Assembly: GCF_010726245.1 (NCBI RefSeq) | Contig: NZ_AP022561.1 | Coordinates: 248,001 to 312,000, forward strand | DNA: 64,000 nt | Source: Mycolicibacterium aichiense | GTDB taxonomy: Bacteria; Actinomycetota; Actinomycetes; Mycobacteriales; Mycobacteriaceae | Reading direction: 5' to 3' | Part shown: positions 29,699-39,781 of the stretch, in pieces | Numbering within the stretch: position 1 is the stretch's first letter | How the letters are laid out: the number at the start of each line of letters is the position of its first letter | Program-made: the position numbers and the translations under genes | Notes under the pieces: generated by a model | Told to the model about the DNA's origin: nothing | Database searches by the model: none | The model's input: the letters and a program-made list of their open reading frames with translations, nothing else

Positions 29699-30234
29699 CA
29701 GCGACGCCGACGTGGAAGGCCTGGCATCGGATCGCCGCCGGCGCGGCCGCGGGCGAAAACAACCCTTATTCCGGCGCCCTGGATCTCTGCAGGCTGAGGT
29801 TGCCGCGCTCGTCGGAAACAGCAGCATCGAAGCGTCGATCGTTAGTTAGGACGGTACGGGCCCTTCCATCTGGTCGGATTACTCACCACTCCTGACTGCC
29901 GCTTGACGGGGTCCGTACGGTTCGACGCCGAGGTACAAGATCGGAAGACCGAAGACCCATTGGCCGGCGAAGTTGCGGAAGCGACTCAGGCGTCGATCAA
30001 TTGTCGGTGGAAATGTACGACGATCGAGGCCGATCCGACGGGTTCGTAGATCTTGTGCGCCCCCACATGGGGCTACAGGGCGCATCGGTTGCGCCTCTTC
30101 GCACATTCTCCGCATAAACGCCAGCGATTTAGCGAGTACCTACCTGTACTCACGCAGACCGCGTACTTACGTGATCGCTTGTGCCTCAGTACTTTAAGGA
30201 CCTTTCGAATATGCAGAGCATGTCTATGGTGACC
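29699..30234. other. Gene-poor right end of the island
   Basis: I see no convincing gene here. Several short open frames exist on both strands but none has a plausible start with recognisable protein. Parts near 30120-30230 look less GC-rich than the surroundings. This would be the original attachment-side leader of the element. Confidence 0.5.
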
Positions 30235-30270
30235 TCAGAAGGTTAGGGGTTCGAATCCCTTCGGGCGCAC
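30235..30270 (+). repeat. Right attachment repeat
   Basis: Exact 36-bp copy, in direct orientation, of the tRNA-Arg 3' segment at 26330-26365. It is not part of a second tRNA, because no anticodon or D-arm precedes it. Confidence 0.9.
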
Positions 30271-30387
30271 TCAGTTCAGAATTGCTTTCCCGGTCATCGG
30301 AGCAAACGGTCCCTAACGCGTTCCGGGAGCGTGAAGCCGTTACTATCGGTCGCAACTACATGAGCGTGTGACGATCGGGGCCGCGTC

Positions 30388-31515
30388 GTGCCGACCTACT
30401 CGAGAAGCTTCGCCGTCTTCCTCCCGCACCTGAGGGCATGGTGGAGCACACCGGTCGATTACGCGTCGCAAGTGCAGTACTTCACCCAACGGGCCATATC
30501 GGCACCCATCCAGTTTTTGATCGGACTTGGGACCGGCTTCAACGGGGTCCTGTCATTTGTGATCCTGCTTCCATCGGCGAACAACCGGGTGTCGCAGGTC
30601 GCGGTCGCGTTGTTCGCCGTGCTTCAGCTCGCGTGGGGCTGGATATGGTGCCGACGCCCGTGGCCGTCGCGACGAATGTCGCTGGCGTTCGTCGTCACCG
30701 CGGATATCGGAATAGCTGCGGTGGCGATATCGGATGCGAGCTGGCTGCTCGGTCTGTTCGGATTCAATGCGTTCGCCATGATCTCGGTGTACCTGATGTT
30801 CTTCGACGGCCCGAAAATCCTTGTCGCGCACTTATTGTGGATAATCCTGTCGACAGCGGGCTTCGCCATTCATGTCAGCATTGCCGGCGATTTCGACGTG
30901 CTCGCGTTCACGGCGAAAACGCTTGTCTCGGTCGGGCCGGTCGTCGCGACCCCACTCGGCATTCAGCTGGGCATCTGGGCGCTGCGCAATGAGGCCAACG
31001 ACTCGGTCACCGATCCGCTGACCGGTCTGTTGAACAGACGGGGACTGCACCTGCACATCGGCGACATCCTTCGCGAGCAGGCCCCTACCGAAACCGAGGT
31101 CGCCGTCATGGTGATCGATCTGGACCGCTTCAAAGAGATCAACGACACCTATGGTCATGCCATCGGTGACGAGGTCCTGGTCCGCAGTGCTCGGCGGGTG
31201 CGGTCTGCGGTGAGCCAGGGCGCGTTGGTGGCGCGCACCGGTGGTGAGGAATTCGTCGTCGTCGATCTGACCGTGCCCGGTGTGATTCAACGGAGCGCAG
31301 AACAGGTCAGGCATGCGATCAGCGCACCGGCCACCCGCACGGTCACCGCGAGTATCGGAGTCACCAGCCTGTCGACAGGCGTGTTCGTCGACGGTGTCGA
31401 CCCCGTGCCACTGCTGGAGACGATCATCGAACGCGCCGACCAGGCCATGTTCGAGGCGAAGCGCACGGGTGGCGATGCGGTCAGCTATCTGCCGCCCGTG
31501 GGTGGCCACCGCTGA
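30388..31515 (+). CDS. Membrane GGDEF-domain diguanylate cyclase
   Basis: A 375-aa protein from GTG 30388. About six predicted membrane helices fill residues 40-205, without a recognised sensor name. The GGDEF domain (about 205-370) shows DPLTGLLNRRGLHLHI, VMVIDLDRFKEINDTYGHAIGD and the active-site loop ARTGGEEFVVV, so it should make cyclic di-GMP. No RxxD inhibitory site is obvious. It is the first gene after the island, 117 bases past the repeat, and converges on the FAD monooxygenase. Confidence 0.9.
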   Translation: MPTYSRSFAVFLPHLRAWWSTPVDYASQVQYFTQRAISAPIQFLIGLGTGFNGVLSFVILLPSANNRVSQVAVALFAVLQLAWGWIWCRRPWPSRRMSLAFVVTADIGIAAVAISDASWLLGLFGFNAFAMISVYLMFFDGPKILVAHLLWIILSTAGFAIHVSIAGDFDVLAFTAKTLVSVGPVVATPLGIQLGIWALRNEANDSVTDPLTGLLNRRGLHLHIGDILREQAPTETEVAVMVIDLDRFKEINDTYGHAIGDEVLVRSARRVRSAVSQGALVARTGGEEFVVVDLTVPGVIQRSAEQVRHAISAPATRTVTASIGVTSLSTGVFVDGVDPVPLLETIIERADQAMFEAKRTGGDAVSYLPPVGGHR

Positions 31516-31521
31516 CGCGCC

Positions 31522-32972
<1,451 letters not shown>

Positions 32973-32976
<4 letters not shown>

Positions 32977-33380
32977 CGCGGCGCTCCTTCCGGATCGGGG
33001 TACCAGCGGCGGATGTCGTCGGGGGTGGCCTTGGCCGCCTGGTTGAAGACGAACCGGCAGCCCGGCTGAGCGACGTGAGCGGCGTTGACGATGGACTCGA
33101 GGAGCAGGGTGTTGCTGGCGACCAGGCGCACGCCCGCGCCGATCAGCACCGCGTCGTAGCGCTTGGCGTCGAGCCAATGCCGGGCTTTCTCGACGCCGGC
33201 CGGACCGAAGTCGATCAGGCAGTTGTCGACCTGGTAGCCCGCGGCCCGCAGCGCCGCCACGTTCTCGTCGTTGGCGGCGCGAAGCCGGTCTCTCGACAGC
33301 CCGCCGAACTGTGCGAAGTCCGGGGACGAGTAGTCGATCACATCGGGATCGAGCCCGATCTGAATGGCAGTGACAGTCAT
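32973..33380 (-). CDS. Small protein of unknown function coupled to the monooxygenase
   Basis: A 135-aa soluble protein. It has an alpha/beta look: TVTAIQIGLDPDVIDYSS, AALRAAGYQVDNCLIDFG, YDAVLIGAGVRLVASNTLL and CRFVFNQAAKATPDDIRRWY. The repeated strand-helix pattern and the VLIGAG strand suggest a small Rossmann-like or flavodoxin-like fold, but I recognise no family. It is first in the operon with the FAD monooxygenase and stands beside the TetR operators. It may be a partner or accessory protein. Confidence 0.72.
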
Positions 33381-33392
33381 GTCGACGCCTCC

Positions 33393-33408
33393 TCAACAGT
33401 TGTTGAAT
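33393..33408. promoter_or_regulatory. TetR operator candidate 1
   Basis: TCAACAGTTGTTGAAT contains perfect inverted arms TCAACA and TGTTGA around GT. It lies 13 bases upstream of the small gene ending the operator region on the minus strand (start 33380), and has a second identical copy 44 bases further on. Confidence 0.72.
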
Positions 33409-33436
33409 TCGAAGCTAGAACGGCGGCCTGGAGTTG

Positions 33437-33452
33437 TCAACAGTTGTTGAAT
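33437..33452. promoter_or_regulatory. TetR operator candidate 2
   Basis: Exact copy of TCAACAGTTGTTGAAT, 44 bp centre to centre from copy 1 (about four helical turns) and only 12 bases before the TetR gene's ATG. The paired sites are expected to let the TetR protein repress both directions. Confidence 0.72.
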
Positions 33453-33463
33453 AGACTGTGGCG

Positions 33464-34021
33464 ATGACGGTGAAGGCGCGCGACGGCGAAGTGACCCGAT
33501 CGCGAATCCTGGCCCAAGCCCGCGCCCAGTTCGGCGAACGGGGCTTCGAGCGCACGACCATCCGGTCCGTCGCCTCGGCGGCGGGAGTGGATCCGGCACT
33601 GGTCATGCACTACTTCGGGAACAAGGCCCAGCTCTTTGCCGCGGCGTCGCGACTCGCGATCACCTTTCCCGATCTCACCGGCGTCCCGCCGGAACGGGTC
33701 GTCGACCTCCTGTTGCCGGTGTTCGTCGATGCGTGGGGACCACACGGCCCGTTCCTGCCGCTGCTGCGCTCGGCGGCCACCAACCGGGTGGCCGCCGACG
33801 CGCTGCTCGGGGTTTTCGTGGACCAGGTGAGTCCCGCGCTGGCAGCCGTGGTGCCGGACCGGCCGGCGGAGCGCGCCGCGCTCGTCGGCTCGCAGGTGCT
33901 GGGTCTGGCGGTCGGGCGTTACGTACTGGGACTACCGCCGCTCGTGGCGATGGACGACGCGACGCTCGCCGAGTGGTTACGGCCGGTGGTGGCGCACTAC
34001 CTCGGTGACCCGGCACCGTGA
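33464..34021 (+). CDS. TetR-family repressor beside the FAD monooxygenase
   Basis: A 185-aa regulator. The helix-turn-helix is near the N-terminus: SRILAQARAQFGERGFERTT and IRSVASAAGVDPALVMHYFGNK; the rest is a ligand-binding helical domain (LLPLLRSAATNRVAADAL and LVGSQVLGLAVGRYVLGLPPL, the latter typical of TetR_C domains). ATG 33464 follows the second operator by 12 bases; GTG 33458 would be another start. It probably represses the divergent monooxygenase pair. Confidence 0.9.
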   Translation: MTVKARDGEVTRSRILAQARAQFGERGFERTTIRSVASAAGVDPALVMHYFGNKAQLFAAASRLAITFPDLTGVPPERVVDLLLPVFVDAWGPHGPFLPLLRSAATNRVAADALLGVFVDQVSPALAAVVPDRPAERAALVGSQVLGLAVGRYVLGLPPLVAMDDATLAEWLRPVVAHYLGDPAP

Positions 34022-34287
34022 CGGACGTCAAATTGACGACGCCGCTGCGATGGCTCAGAGTTAACATCGTGGGAAACGTAAGTGAAGATATGTTGATCGA
34101 GCAGGTCATCGACCGCCTGGCTGCCACATATTGCGACGTTCCTCGTGACGATGTAGCGCATGCAGTTGCCAACGCCCACAATCACTTTCAGGACAGCACG
34201 ATTCGGGAGTTCGTCCCGCTTCTGGTCGAGCGTCGCGCGCGAAAAGAACTCGCGCGCAGCGATTCGCTGCTCGTCTGGTCGTCGTGA
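34018..34287 (+). CDS. Small helical protein, three-helix-bundle type
   Basis: An 89-aa product that starts with GTG overlapping the TetR stop by 4 bases. MLIEQVIDRLAATYCDVPRDDVAHAV and FVPLLVERRARKEL suggest a short three-helix dimer domain common in actinobacterial proteins. A shorter start near 34069 or 34090 may be real. No catalytic residues seen. It is followed by a gap and then an opposite-strand gene. Confidence 0.62.
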   Translation: MTDVKLTTPLRWLRVNIVGNVSEDMLIEQVIDRLAATYCDVPRDDVAHAVANAHNHFQDSTIREFVPLLVERRARKELARSDSLLVWSS

Positions 34288-34297
34288 CCCGCTGGGG

Positions 34298-34597
34298 CTA
34301 GACGGCCCCGGCGTTCTCGCCCTCGTCGGTGTACTCGGGACCGCTTGGCTGCGGAGCATTGCCCGTGCCGCCGGCGTCCTGGCCTCCCTTCCAATAGAGA
34401 TCGTCGGTCGGAAGCGGCGCCGGTCCGGTACCGCCGGCGTTCTCATTGGCATCCCAGTAGTACGGCTCGGTGGGATCCGGCCACAGCAGGCCGCTGCCCG
34501 AGTCGTCAGCGGAGGCCGTCGCGGCCGCCGAGAGCATGATCGCGGTCAGCGTGACGGCCGCCAGAGCCGCCGACGCCAGTCTTTCGCGCACCATCAC
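34298..34597 (-). CDS. Small secreted protein with internal repeats
   Basis: A 99-aa protein with a signal peptide (RLASAALAAVTLTAIMLSAA then ATASADD; likely cut after ASA). The mature part has three loose repeats of about 22 residues, each with a Tyr, an acidic stretch and an AGGTG or ENAG motif: PYYWDANENAGGTGPAP, LYWKGGQDAGGTGNAP and EYTDEGENAGAV. Start could be the second Met at 34594. Function unknown. Confidence 0.72.
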   Translation of the reverse strand: MMVRERLASAALAAVTLTAIMLSAAATASADDSGSGLLWPDPTEPYYWDANENAGGTGPAPLPTDDLYWKGGQDAGGTGNAPQPSGPEYTDEGENAGAV

Positions 34598-34694
34598 GGA
34601 CGATCTCCTCTTCGGTAGGCGTCAATCGTCGCCAATTTAGTCCGAAGGTGCCGCAGTTACGGCTCGAATTCTGCGAGAGTCGACCGCGGCGCGA

Positions 34695-34979
34695 TCAGGA
34701 GCCCAGGGTGGCGTTCGGCAGCGCGACGAGCGGAGCGAAGTCCGCTGCGTCGACATCCACTGCATCGACGCGTGGCGAACGCAGGCGGCGCACGATGTAT
34801 CGCACGGCCAGTATTTGAGCGGCACCGACCACGATTACGGGCCACAGCGCGCCGGCGACAGCTGAACAGATCCCGCGGACCACATCGCCCGGCGGGTCAT
34901 AGGACTGAAAGCGTGGACTGATCAGCCAGGCGCCGACAGCCGCGACGACCGCCGACACGAGGTACAGGTCGAACCACAT
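34695..34979 (-). CDS. Small membrane protein
   Basis: A 94-aa protein from ATG 34979 (MWFDLYLVSAV). Two predicted helices, about residues 4-20 and 38-60 (GICSAVAGALWPVIVVGAAQ), then a basic segment (RYIVRRLRSPR) and an acidic tail. A longer frame starts at 35021. No family recognised. Confidence 0.55.
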   Translation of the reverse strand: MWFDLYLVSAVVAAVGAWLISPRFQSYDPPGDVVRGICSAVAGALWPVIVVGAAQILAVRYIVRRLRSPRVDAVDVDAADFAPLVALPNATLGS

Positions 34980-35069
34980 GGCTTGAGAGTCCCAGATACT
35001 TCTTAAAGCTGGGTGTCTCAATCGTGTGAGAGTACTGAGAGGCCCCGAATCGCTGCGTGATCGTGATCA

Positions 35070-35831
35070 CTAGGTGATCGTCAGGCCGCCATCGACGATA
35101 ATTGTCTGGCCCGTCACATAACCACCGGCCGGCGACGCGAGCCATACTGCGGTAGCGGCCAATTCGACCGGATCGCCCATCCTGCCCACCATGACTCGCG
35201 GTAGCTGTGTCTCGAGGTACCCGGGCTGATATTCGTCGGTCATCTCGCTCTGAAAAAAGCCCGGAGCCAGCGCATTGACGCGAATTCCCTTGCGCGGTCC
35301 CCACTGTTGGGCCAGATCCCGGGTGAGTCCGATTACGGCCGCTTTCGACGCGCTGTACGCGGCCTGTGGCAGACCACCCGTGGTGATACCAAGAATGCTG
35401 GAAATATTGATGATTGAGCTTCCGGGTTGCATGACCCGGCCGCATGCCTGTGCCATCCAGTACGAGCCGTTGAGGTTGACGTCGACGACCTTGCGGAACT
35501 GTTCGGGCGTTTCGCGGGTCGCCGGCACGGCGGTTCCGACGCCGGCATTGTTGACCAACACGTCCACTCGGCCGAACACCTTGATGGCCGACTCGACGAG
35601 TTGATCGCACTGATCGGGATCGACGACATCGGTCTTGCGGGTGTACACCTTGCGGCCGGCCTCTTCGACCAGGGCGGCGGTGCCCGCCATCTGTTCGACT
35701 CGTCGGGCCCCGAGCACCAGGTGGGCGCCCGCCTCGGCGAAGGCCTGCGCGAACGACACGCCCAAACCGGACGACGCGCCGGTCACGATGACGACCTTGT
35801 CGTCGAGCCGGAACGAATCAAGAATGCTCAT
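35070..35831 (-). CDS. Short-chain dehydrogenase/reductase, cluster A
   Basis: A 253-aa SDR of the FabG type. It shows VVIVTGASSGLGVSFAQAFA near residue 13, NNAGVG near residue 90, active-site SSILGITTGGLPQAAYSASKAA (joined from IISSI and the YSASKAA motif) with Tyr-x-x-x-Lys and a C-terminal GQTIIVDGG. Substrate probably a hydroxyacyl-CoA or alcohol given its operon partners. Its start ATG overlaps the acyl-CoA dehydrogenase stop by 4 bases. Confidence 0.92.
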   Translation of the reverse strand: MSILDSFRLDDKVVIVTGASSGLGVSFAQAFAEAGAHLVLGARRVEQMAGTAALVEEAGRKVYTRKTDVVDPDQCDQLVESAIKVFGRVDVLVNNAGVGTAVPATRETPEQFRKVVDVNLNGSYWMAQACGRVMQPGSSIINISSILGITTGGLPQAAYSASKAAVIGLTRDLAQQWGPRKGIRVNALAPGFFQSEMTDEYQPGYLETQLPRVMVGRMGDPVELAATAVWLASPAGGYVTGQTIIVDGGLTIT

Positions 35832-37006
35832 GACGGGTTCCTCAGCACCTGGCGGGCGATCGCGTATTTGTGAACTTCGGTCGGGCCGTCATAGAGCCGG
35901 AACGCCCGCATGTCGGAAAAGATTGCACCGACCGGGGTTTCGTCGGAGATGCCCATACCGCCCAGGATCTGCACGCAGCGGTCGGCCACCTTGAACAGCT
36001 CCTCGGACACATAAGCCTTGACCATCGAGCTCTCGTGGCGACCCTTGGCACCGCCGTCCAGCGTCCAGCAGGCCCACCAGATCGCCAGTCGGCACTGCTG
36101 CAGGGCGATCTCGTTGTCGGCCAGCATGAAGCTGACGCCCTGATGCTCGCCGAGCGGCTTGCCGAAACCTGTTCGGGTACGGGCATGTTCGATCGCGATC
36201 GATTGTGCCCGCGACGCCGCGCCCAGCCAACGCATGCAGTGCGTCAAACGCGCCGGCGCCAGCCGCAATTGGGCGTAGCGCAGCGCCTGGCCCACCTCGC
36301 CCAGCACGGTTGCGGCCGGCAGTCGCAAGTTGTTGAACAGCACGACGCCGTGCCCCTCGACATAATTGCGGTCCATCGTGTCCATGACGCGCTCGAGCTC
36401 GATACCGGGCGTCTGCCCGTCGCACAGGAACAGGGTCGGGCCGTCGGGGCCGTGCGCATTCGGCGCCACTCGCGCCATGATGATCCACGTCCGCGCTTTG
36501 TTGGCTCCGGTGATCAGCCACTTGCGCCCGTTGATCACGTAGTCCGTGCCGTCGAAAACCGCTTCGGTGGCAAGCTGATTCGGATCGGACCCGGCGCCGC
36601 CTGGTTCGGTCATCGCGAACACCGAGCGCTGGCGGCCGTCGATCACCGGAACCAGGAACTCGTCGGCCTGCTCCTCGGTGGCGATCTTGGACAGCAGATA
36701 CATGTTGCCTTCGTCAGGTGCCGCGCAGTTCAGCGCGACCGGACCCAGCGTCGACCAGCCGGCCGCCTCGAACAGCACCGCCTGCTCGCGATGCGACGGT
36801 TCACGCCCGCCGAAGCGGTGCGGAGCCTGGAACGTCAGCAGGCCGGCATCGCGGGCCAGCCCCACCAACTCGGTGCGCAGTTCCTCATTGGGCCCGTGCC
36901 GGGTGACTCGTGGATCTCGTTCGTAGGGAACGATTTTCTCGACGACGAATGCGCGGATCTCGTCGCGCAGCGCGGCCAGGTCGTCGGGAATCTCGAAATC
37001 GATCAT
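35828..37006 (-). CDS. Acyl-CoA dehydrogenase, cluster A
   Basis: FAD enzyme of 392 aa starting at ATG 37006 (MIDFEIPDDLAALRDEIRAF). The family blocks are FAMTEPGGAGSDPNQLATEA near residue 135, YVINGRKWLITGANKA, RTRTGFGKPLGEHQGVSFMLAD and QILGGMGISDETPVGAIFSD near residue 350, which ends with RLYDGPTEVHKYAIAR. Works on an acyl-CoA whose chain is unknown. It overlaps the phosphotransferase stop and the SDR start by 4 bases each, so all three should be translated together. Confidence 0.92.
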   Translation of the reverse strand: MIDFEIPDDLAALRDEIRAFVVEKIVPYERDPRVTRHGPNEELRTELVGLARDAGLLTFQAPHRFGGREPSHREQAVLFEAAGWSTLGPVALNCAAPDEGNMYLLSKIATEEQADEFLVPVIDGRQRSVFAMTEPGGAGSDPNQLATEAVFDGTDYVINGRKWLITGANKARTWIIMARVAPNAHGPDGPTLFLCDGQTPGIELERVMDTMDRNYVEGHGVVLFNNLRLPAATVLGEVGQALRYAQLRLAPARLTHCMRWLGAASRAQSIAIEHARTRTGFGKPLGEHQGVSFMLADNEIALQQCRLAIWWACWTLDGGAKGRHESSMVKAYVSEELFKVADRCVQILGGMGISDETPVGAIFSDMRAFRLYDGPTEVHKYAIARQVLRNPS

Positions 37007-38031
37007 CGTTGTCCCTCCATGAGAGCTAGGGCGCGCTCGAACAAGCGCACGGTCGCGATGTGTAGATGGTCGCCAACGTCTTTGGGTGCCAGCCCTGCAG
37101 CGGCACGGGCATTCGATCCCTCGAGGATGATGCCGAGCTTGAAACAGGCCAGCACGGTGTACCAGTCGATGTTGGACAGGTCGCGGGTGGTGTTCTGGGC
37201 GTACCGCTCGATCAGCTCGTCCGGGGTGGCCAGGCCCTCGGCGGCCATCAGTGCGTTGCCCAGCACCGAATCGCGGCCGGGCGAGTACCAGGTGGCCAGC
37301 ATCCAGGCCAGATCCAACAGTGGGTCGCCGATGGTGCACATCTCCCAGTCGACGATGGCCACCACCTCGGGGCCGGTCGGCGAGAACATCACGTTGGCCG
37401 CGTGGTAGTCGCCGTGCATGATGCCCGGCTGCCAGTCGGTGGGTTGCTTCTGCTGCAGCCAGGTGGCGACGGCGTCGACGTCGCCGATGTCGGGTCCTGG
37501 ATAGTTGTCGAACCCGCTGTAGGACTCGAGTTCGGAAAGCCACCGCGGCACTTGACGTTCCAGGAATCCGTCCGGCTTCCCGAAGTCGGCCAGGCCGACC
37601 TTGACGTGGTCGACGGCGCCGAGCTTGGCGGCCGCCTCGGCCATCGACAGTCCCATCCCGTGCCGGATGCCGGCGTCACCGGCGTGCAGCGGCGGCAGCA
37701 TCGAACCGGCGTTGAAGCCGTCGACGGGCTCCATCAGATAGAAGACCGCGTCGCCGAGCACGGTGGTGTCGTCGCACACCGCGATCAGTCGCGGATGGGG
37801 GACATCGGTACCGGCCAGCGCGTGCAGCACCCGTGTCTCGCGCAGGATCACCTTGTTGCTGACCGGGCGGAGGTGGCGGGGGCCCCGGCGGAAGACGTAC
37901 TCGCGACCAGAACGGGTGAAACGGAGCATCACGTTCTGGGTGCCACCGGTGATTTCGGAGACGTTTTCGAGCGGGCCGTCACCCAGGCCCCGCTCCGACA
38001 TCCATGCGCTGACCGCGCTCAGCTCATCCAC
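37003..38031 (-). CDS. APH-family kinase-like protein, cluster A
   Basis: A 342-aa protein of the aminoglycoside-phosphotransferase fold. It keeps the Brenner-type motif MHGDYHAANVMF near residue 215 and the metal-binding VDWEMCTIGDPLLDLAW. Such proteins often accompany acyl-CoA dehydrogenases in mycobacteria and are sometimes mis-named as FadE. They likely phosphorylate or otherwise activate an acyl or hydroxyl substrate, but this is unproved. It is the first gene of the coupled set. Confidence 0.9.
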   Translation of the reverse strand: MDELSAVSAWMSERGLGDGPLENVSEITGGTQNVMLRFTRSGREYVFRRGPRHLRPVSNKVILRETRVLHALAGTDVPHPRLIAVCDDTTVLGDAVFYLMEPVDGFNAGSMLPPLHAGDAGIRHGMGLSMAEAAAKLGAVDHVKVGLADFGKPDGFLERQVPRWLSELESYSGFDNYPGPDIGDVDAVATWLQQKQPTDWQPGIMHGDYHAANVMFSPTGPEVVAIVDWEMCTIGDPLLDLAWMLATWYSPGRDSVLGNALMAAEGLATPDELIERYAQNTTRDLSNIDWYTVLACFKLGIILEGSNARAAAGLAPKDVGDHLHIATVRLFERALALMEGQR

Positions 38032-38041
38032 CCAGGTGAAC

Positions 38042-39370
38042 CTACCGTACGGTTGGTTGAGCCAATCCCTTCGGCCAGGGCAACCTGCTGTCGATGGTGC
38101 GGAACACGCTCCAGCCGATCACCGTGCCCAGCGCGATGGACAGAATCGCCGCTCCGGTCACGCCCAGGCTGGCGACGCCGATGTTGCCGCCGGTGGCGGC
38201 CTGACTCACCGACTCGAAGCTCAGCGCACCGGGCACCAGCGCCCAGAACGCCGCGAGCATCATCACGATCGCCGGGGGTGAGGTCTTGATCCGGGATGCC
38301 AGCATCGCGAACGGCACCGTCAGGAAGGCGCCGATGAAGCCGGAATAGGCTGCCGCCACGAACTTTCCGGCGATCGCCTGCCCGACAAGCGCGACGGCGA
38401 TCGCGGCCATCAACCAGATCAGCGAGCCCTTGGGCGCGGACAGATAGACGTACAGTCCGAACCCCACCACGATGATCGCCACGTACAGCGCCCACGGCCC
38501 CATCTGCGTCGACGGCGTCTGCGGAAGCACCTCCCCGGCGACGTGCACACCCAACGCCACGCCGAACACCAGAAGCGCCAGCTGAGCGATGCCGTAGACC
38601 AGCCGACTGGTGCCGCCGATCAGCTGATTACTGGCCAACTCCATTGCGCCGATCGTCAGCGACATGCCGGGCAACATTGCCACCAGCGCCGGTGCGATCA
38701 CCCGCAGCAGACCGTCATTCGCGGTATCGGCCACGAACCACGTCGCCAGCATTGTCACGATCATCGCGGCCAGCGTGGGCAGAACCGGGCTTAGCGACGG
38801 GAACGGGCGCCCGAGCAGGGCGATCGCGCCGACCACAAGACCGAGGAACACGTAACCCGGCAGCGAGGCCCAGGTCGGATTGATGACCATGCCGAAACCG
38901 ACTGTGGTGACGGCATATCCGAGGGTCGTGGCGATCGGTCCGAATCGCGGGCGCAGGGCGCGCGCCCGCTTGGTCGACTCGACCGCGTCGGCCGGTGTGA
39001 TCGCCCCGACGGACGCCAGACTGGCGATGTCGTCGATGCGGCCTGCCATGTTCAGCTGCACCGAGTAAGTCGTGGAGGTGTCCACCTCGTAGGCGACGGT
39101 GCCCACCTGGATCATCAGCACGGTGGGGAGTACGACGATGCGCACCGGAGCGGTGGTGTACTGCGCGGCGATTTCCAGCAGGCGGGCGTACACCAGCTGA
39201 GTCGGCTGCTCGACTTCGAGCAGGGCGATGCCGATCTCCCGCAGCATCGCCGCCACTTCCACCTGGTCGTGTGAGTCCGGTGGGCCCAGCGGCTCCGGGG
39301 GAATCTTGCGGATCGCGTCGAAGATCCGTGTGCGCCGCGCCCGTCGCTTGTCGTCCATACCCGAATCCAT
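38042..39370 (-). CDS. Threonine/serine exporter family membrane protein (ThrE-like)
   Basis: A 442-aa protein from ATG 39370 (MDSGMDDKRRARR), with MDDKRR at 39358 as another start. The N-terminal soluble domain contains LREIGIALLEVEQPTQLVY and VVLPTVLMIQVG, then about ten membrane helices including FGMVINPTWASLPGYVFLGL and MLPGMSLTIGAMELASNQLI, as in ThrE/YjjP exporters. It may export threonine, serine or another small molecule. It lies 26 bases after the DUF1622 gene and 10 bases before the kinase-like gene, so it could belong to that operon. Confidence 0.85.
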   Translation of the reverse strand: MDSGMDDKRRARRTRIFDAIRKIPPEPLGPPDSHDQVEVAAMLREIGIALLEVEQPTQLVYARLLEIAAQYTTAPVRIVVLPTVLMIQVGTVAYEVDTSTTYSVQLNMAGRIDDIASLASVGAITPADAVESTKRARALRPRFGPIATTLGYAVTTVGFGMVINPTWASLPGYVFLGLVVGAIALLGRPFPSLSPVLPTLAAMIVTMLATWFVADTANDGLLRVIAPALVAMLPGMSLTIGAMELASNQLIGGTSRLVYGIAQLALLVFGVALGVHVAGEVLPQTPSTQMGPWALYVAIIVVGFGLYVYLSAPKGSLIWLMAAIAVALVGQAIAGKFVAAAYSGFIGAFLTVPFAMLASRIKTSPPAIVMMLAAFWALVPGALSFESVSQAATGGNIGVASLGVTGAAILSIALGTVIGWSVFRTIDSRLPWPKGLAQPTVR

Positions 39371-39396
39371 ACCCGCATCCTTACGAACGGCTGGCG

Positions 39397-39780
39397 TCAG
39401 GTCGTGGCTGGCTCCCCGGCAGGGTCCGGTGTGGCCTGCGGCCGGCGGTTCTTCTGCCACGGCCAGTAGCCGGTGATCTCCAGCTCCAGCGAGAAGCTCA
39501 GGAACGTCCGGATCACCACGATGCCGGCCAGTACCGCCACACTGCGGGCGTCCGGTGTCACCGCGACGGTCCGGATGATGTCGGCGGCGACCAGAAGTTC
39601 CAGGCCCAGCAGGATCGATCGGCCGAGCTGCTGGCGGAACGCCCGGTAGGCGTCCCCGGTCCGCAACCGGCGCAGTACCCCTGCGGCCGAGAGCAGCGCG
39701 CCGACCGCGATCACGGCGACCCCGGTCGCGTCGATCGCCTTGCCCACCGTCTCGATGACCTCGAAAAAGTTCACCGCCAA
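39397..39780 (-). CDS. DUF1622 membrane protein
   Basis: A 127-aa protein with three predicted helices and the family segments FFEVIETVGKAIDATGVAVI near residue 5, FRQQLGRSILLGLELLVAADI near residue 48 and TVAVTPDARSVAVLAGIVVI near residue 70, ending in SFSLELEITGYWPWQ. It is almost certainly in one operon with the gene ending at 39782. Function unknown. Confidence 0.85.
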   Translation of the reverse strand: MAVNFFEVIETVGKAIDATGVAVIAVGALLSAAGVLRRLRTGDAYRAFRQQLGRSILLGLELLVAADIIRTVAVTPDARSVAVLAGIVVIRTFLSFSLELEITGYWPWQKNRRPQATPDPAGEPATT

Positions 39781-39781
39781 A

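Larger units (their letters stand above)
26366..30270. mobile_element. Genomic island at tRNA-Arg, 3.9 kb
   Basis: The segment between the two 36-bp direct repeats has all marks of a site-specific insertion: it lies against a tRNA 3' end, begins with a decayed tyrosine integrase pointing toward the tRNA, and carries cargo absent from the surrounding conserved gene order. The cargo is a surface acyltransferase and a damaged small zinc-finger gene. The right-hand end has about 600 bp with no gene. With the integrase broken in several frames, it should no longer excise on its own. Confidence 0.85.

Noticed and set aside
30235..30270. A second tRNA-Arg gene
   Set aside because: Only the 3' half of the tRNA is present; there is no acceptor 5' arm, D-arm or anticodon before it, so it is an att repeat.
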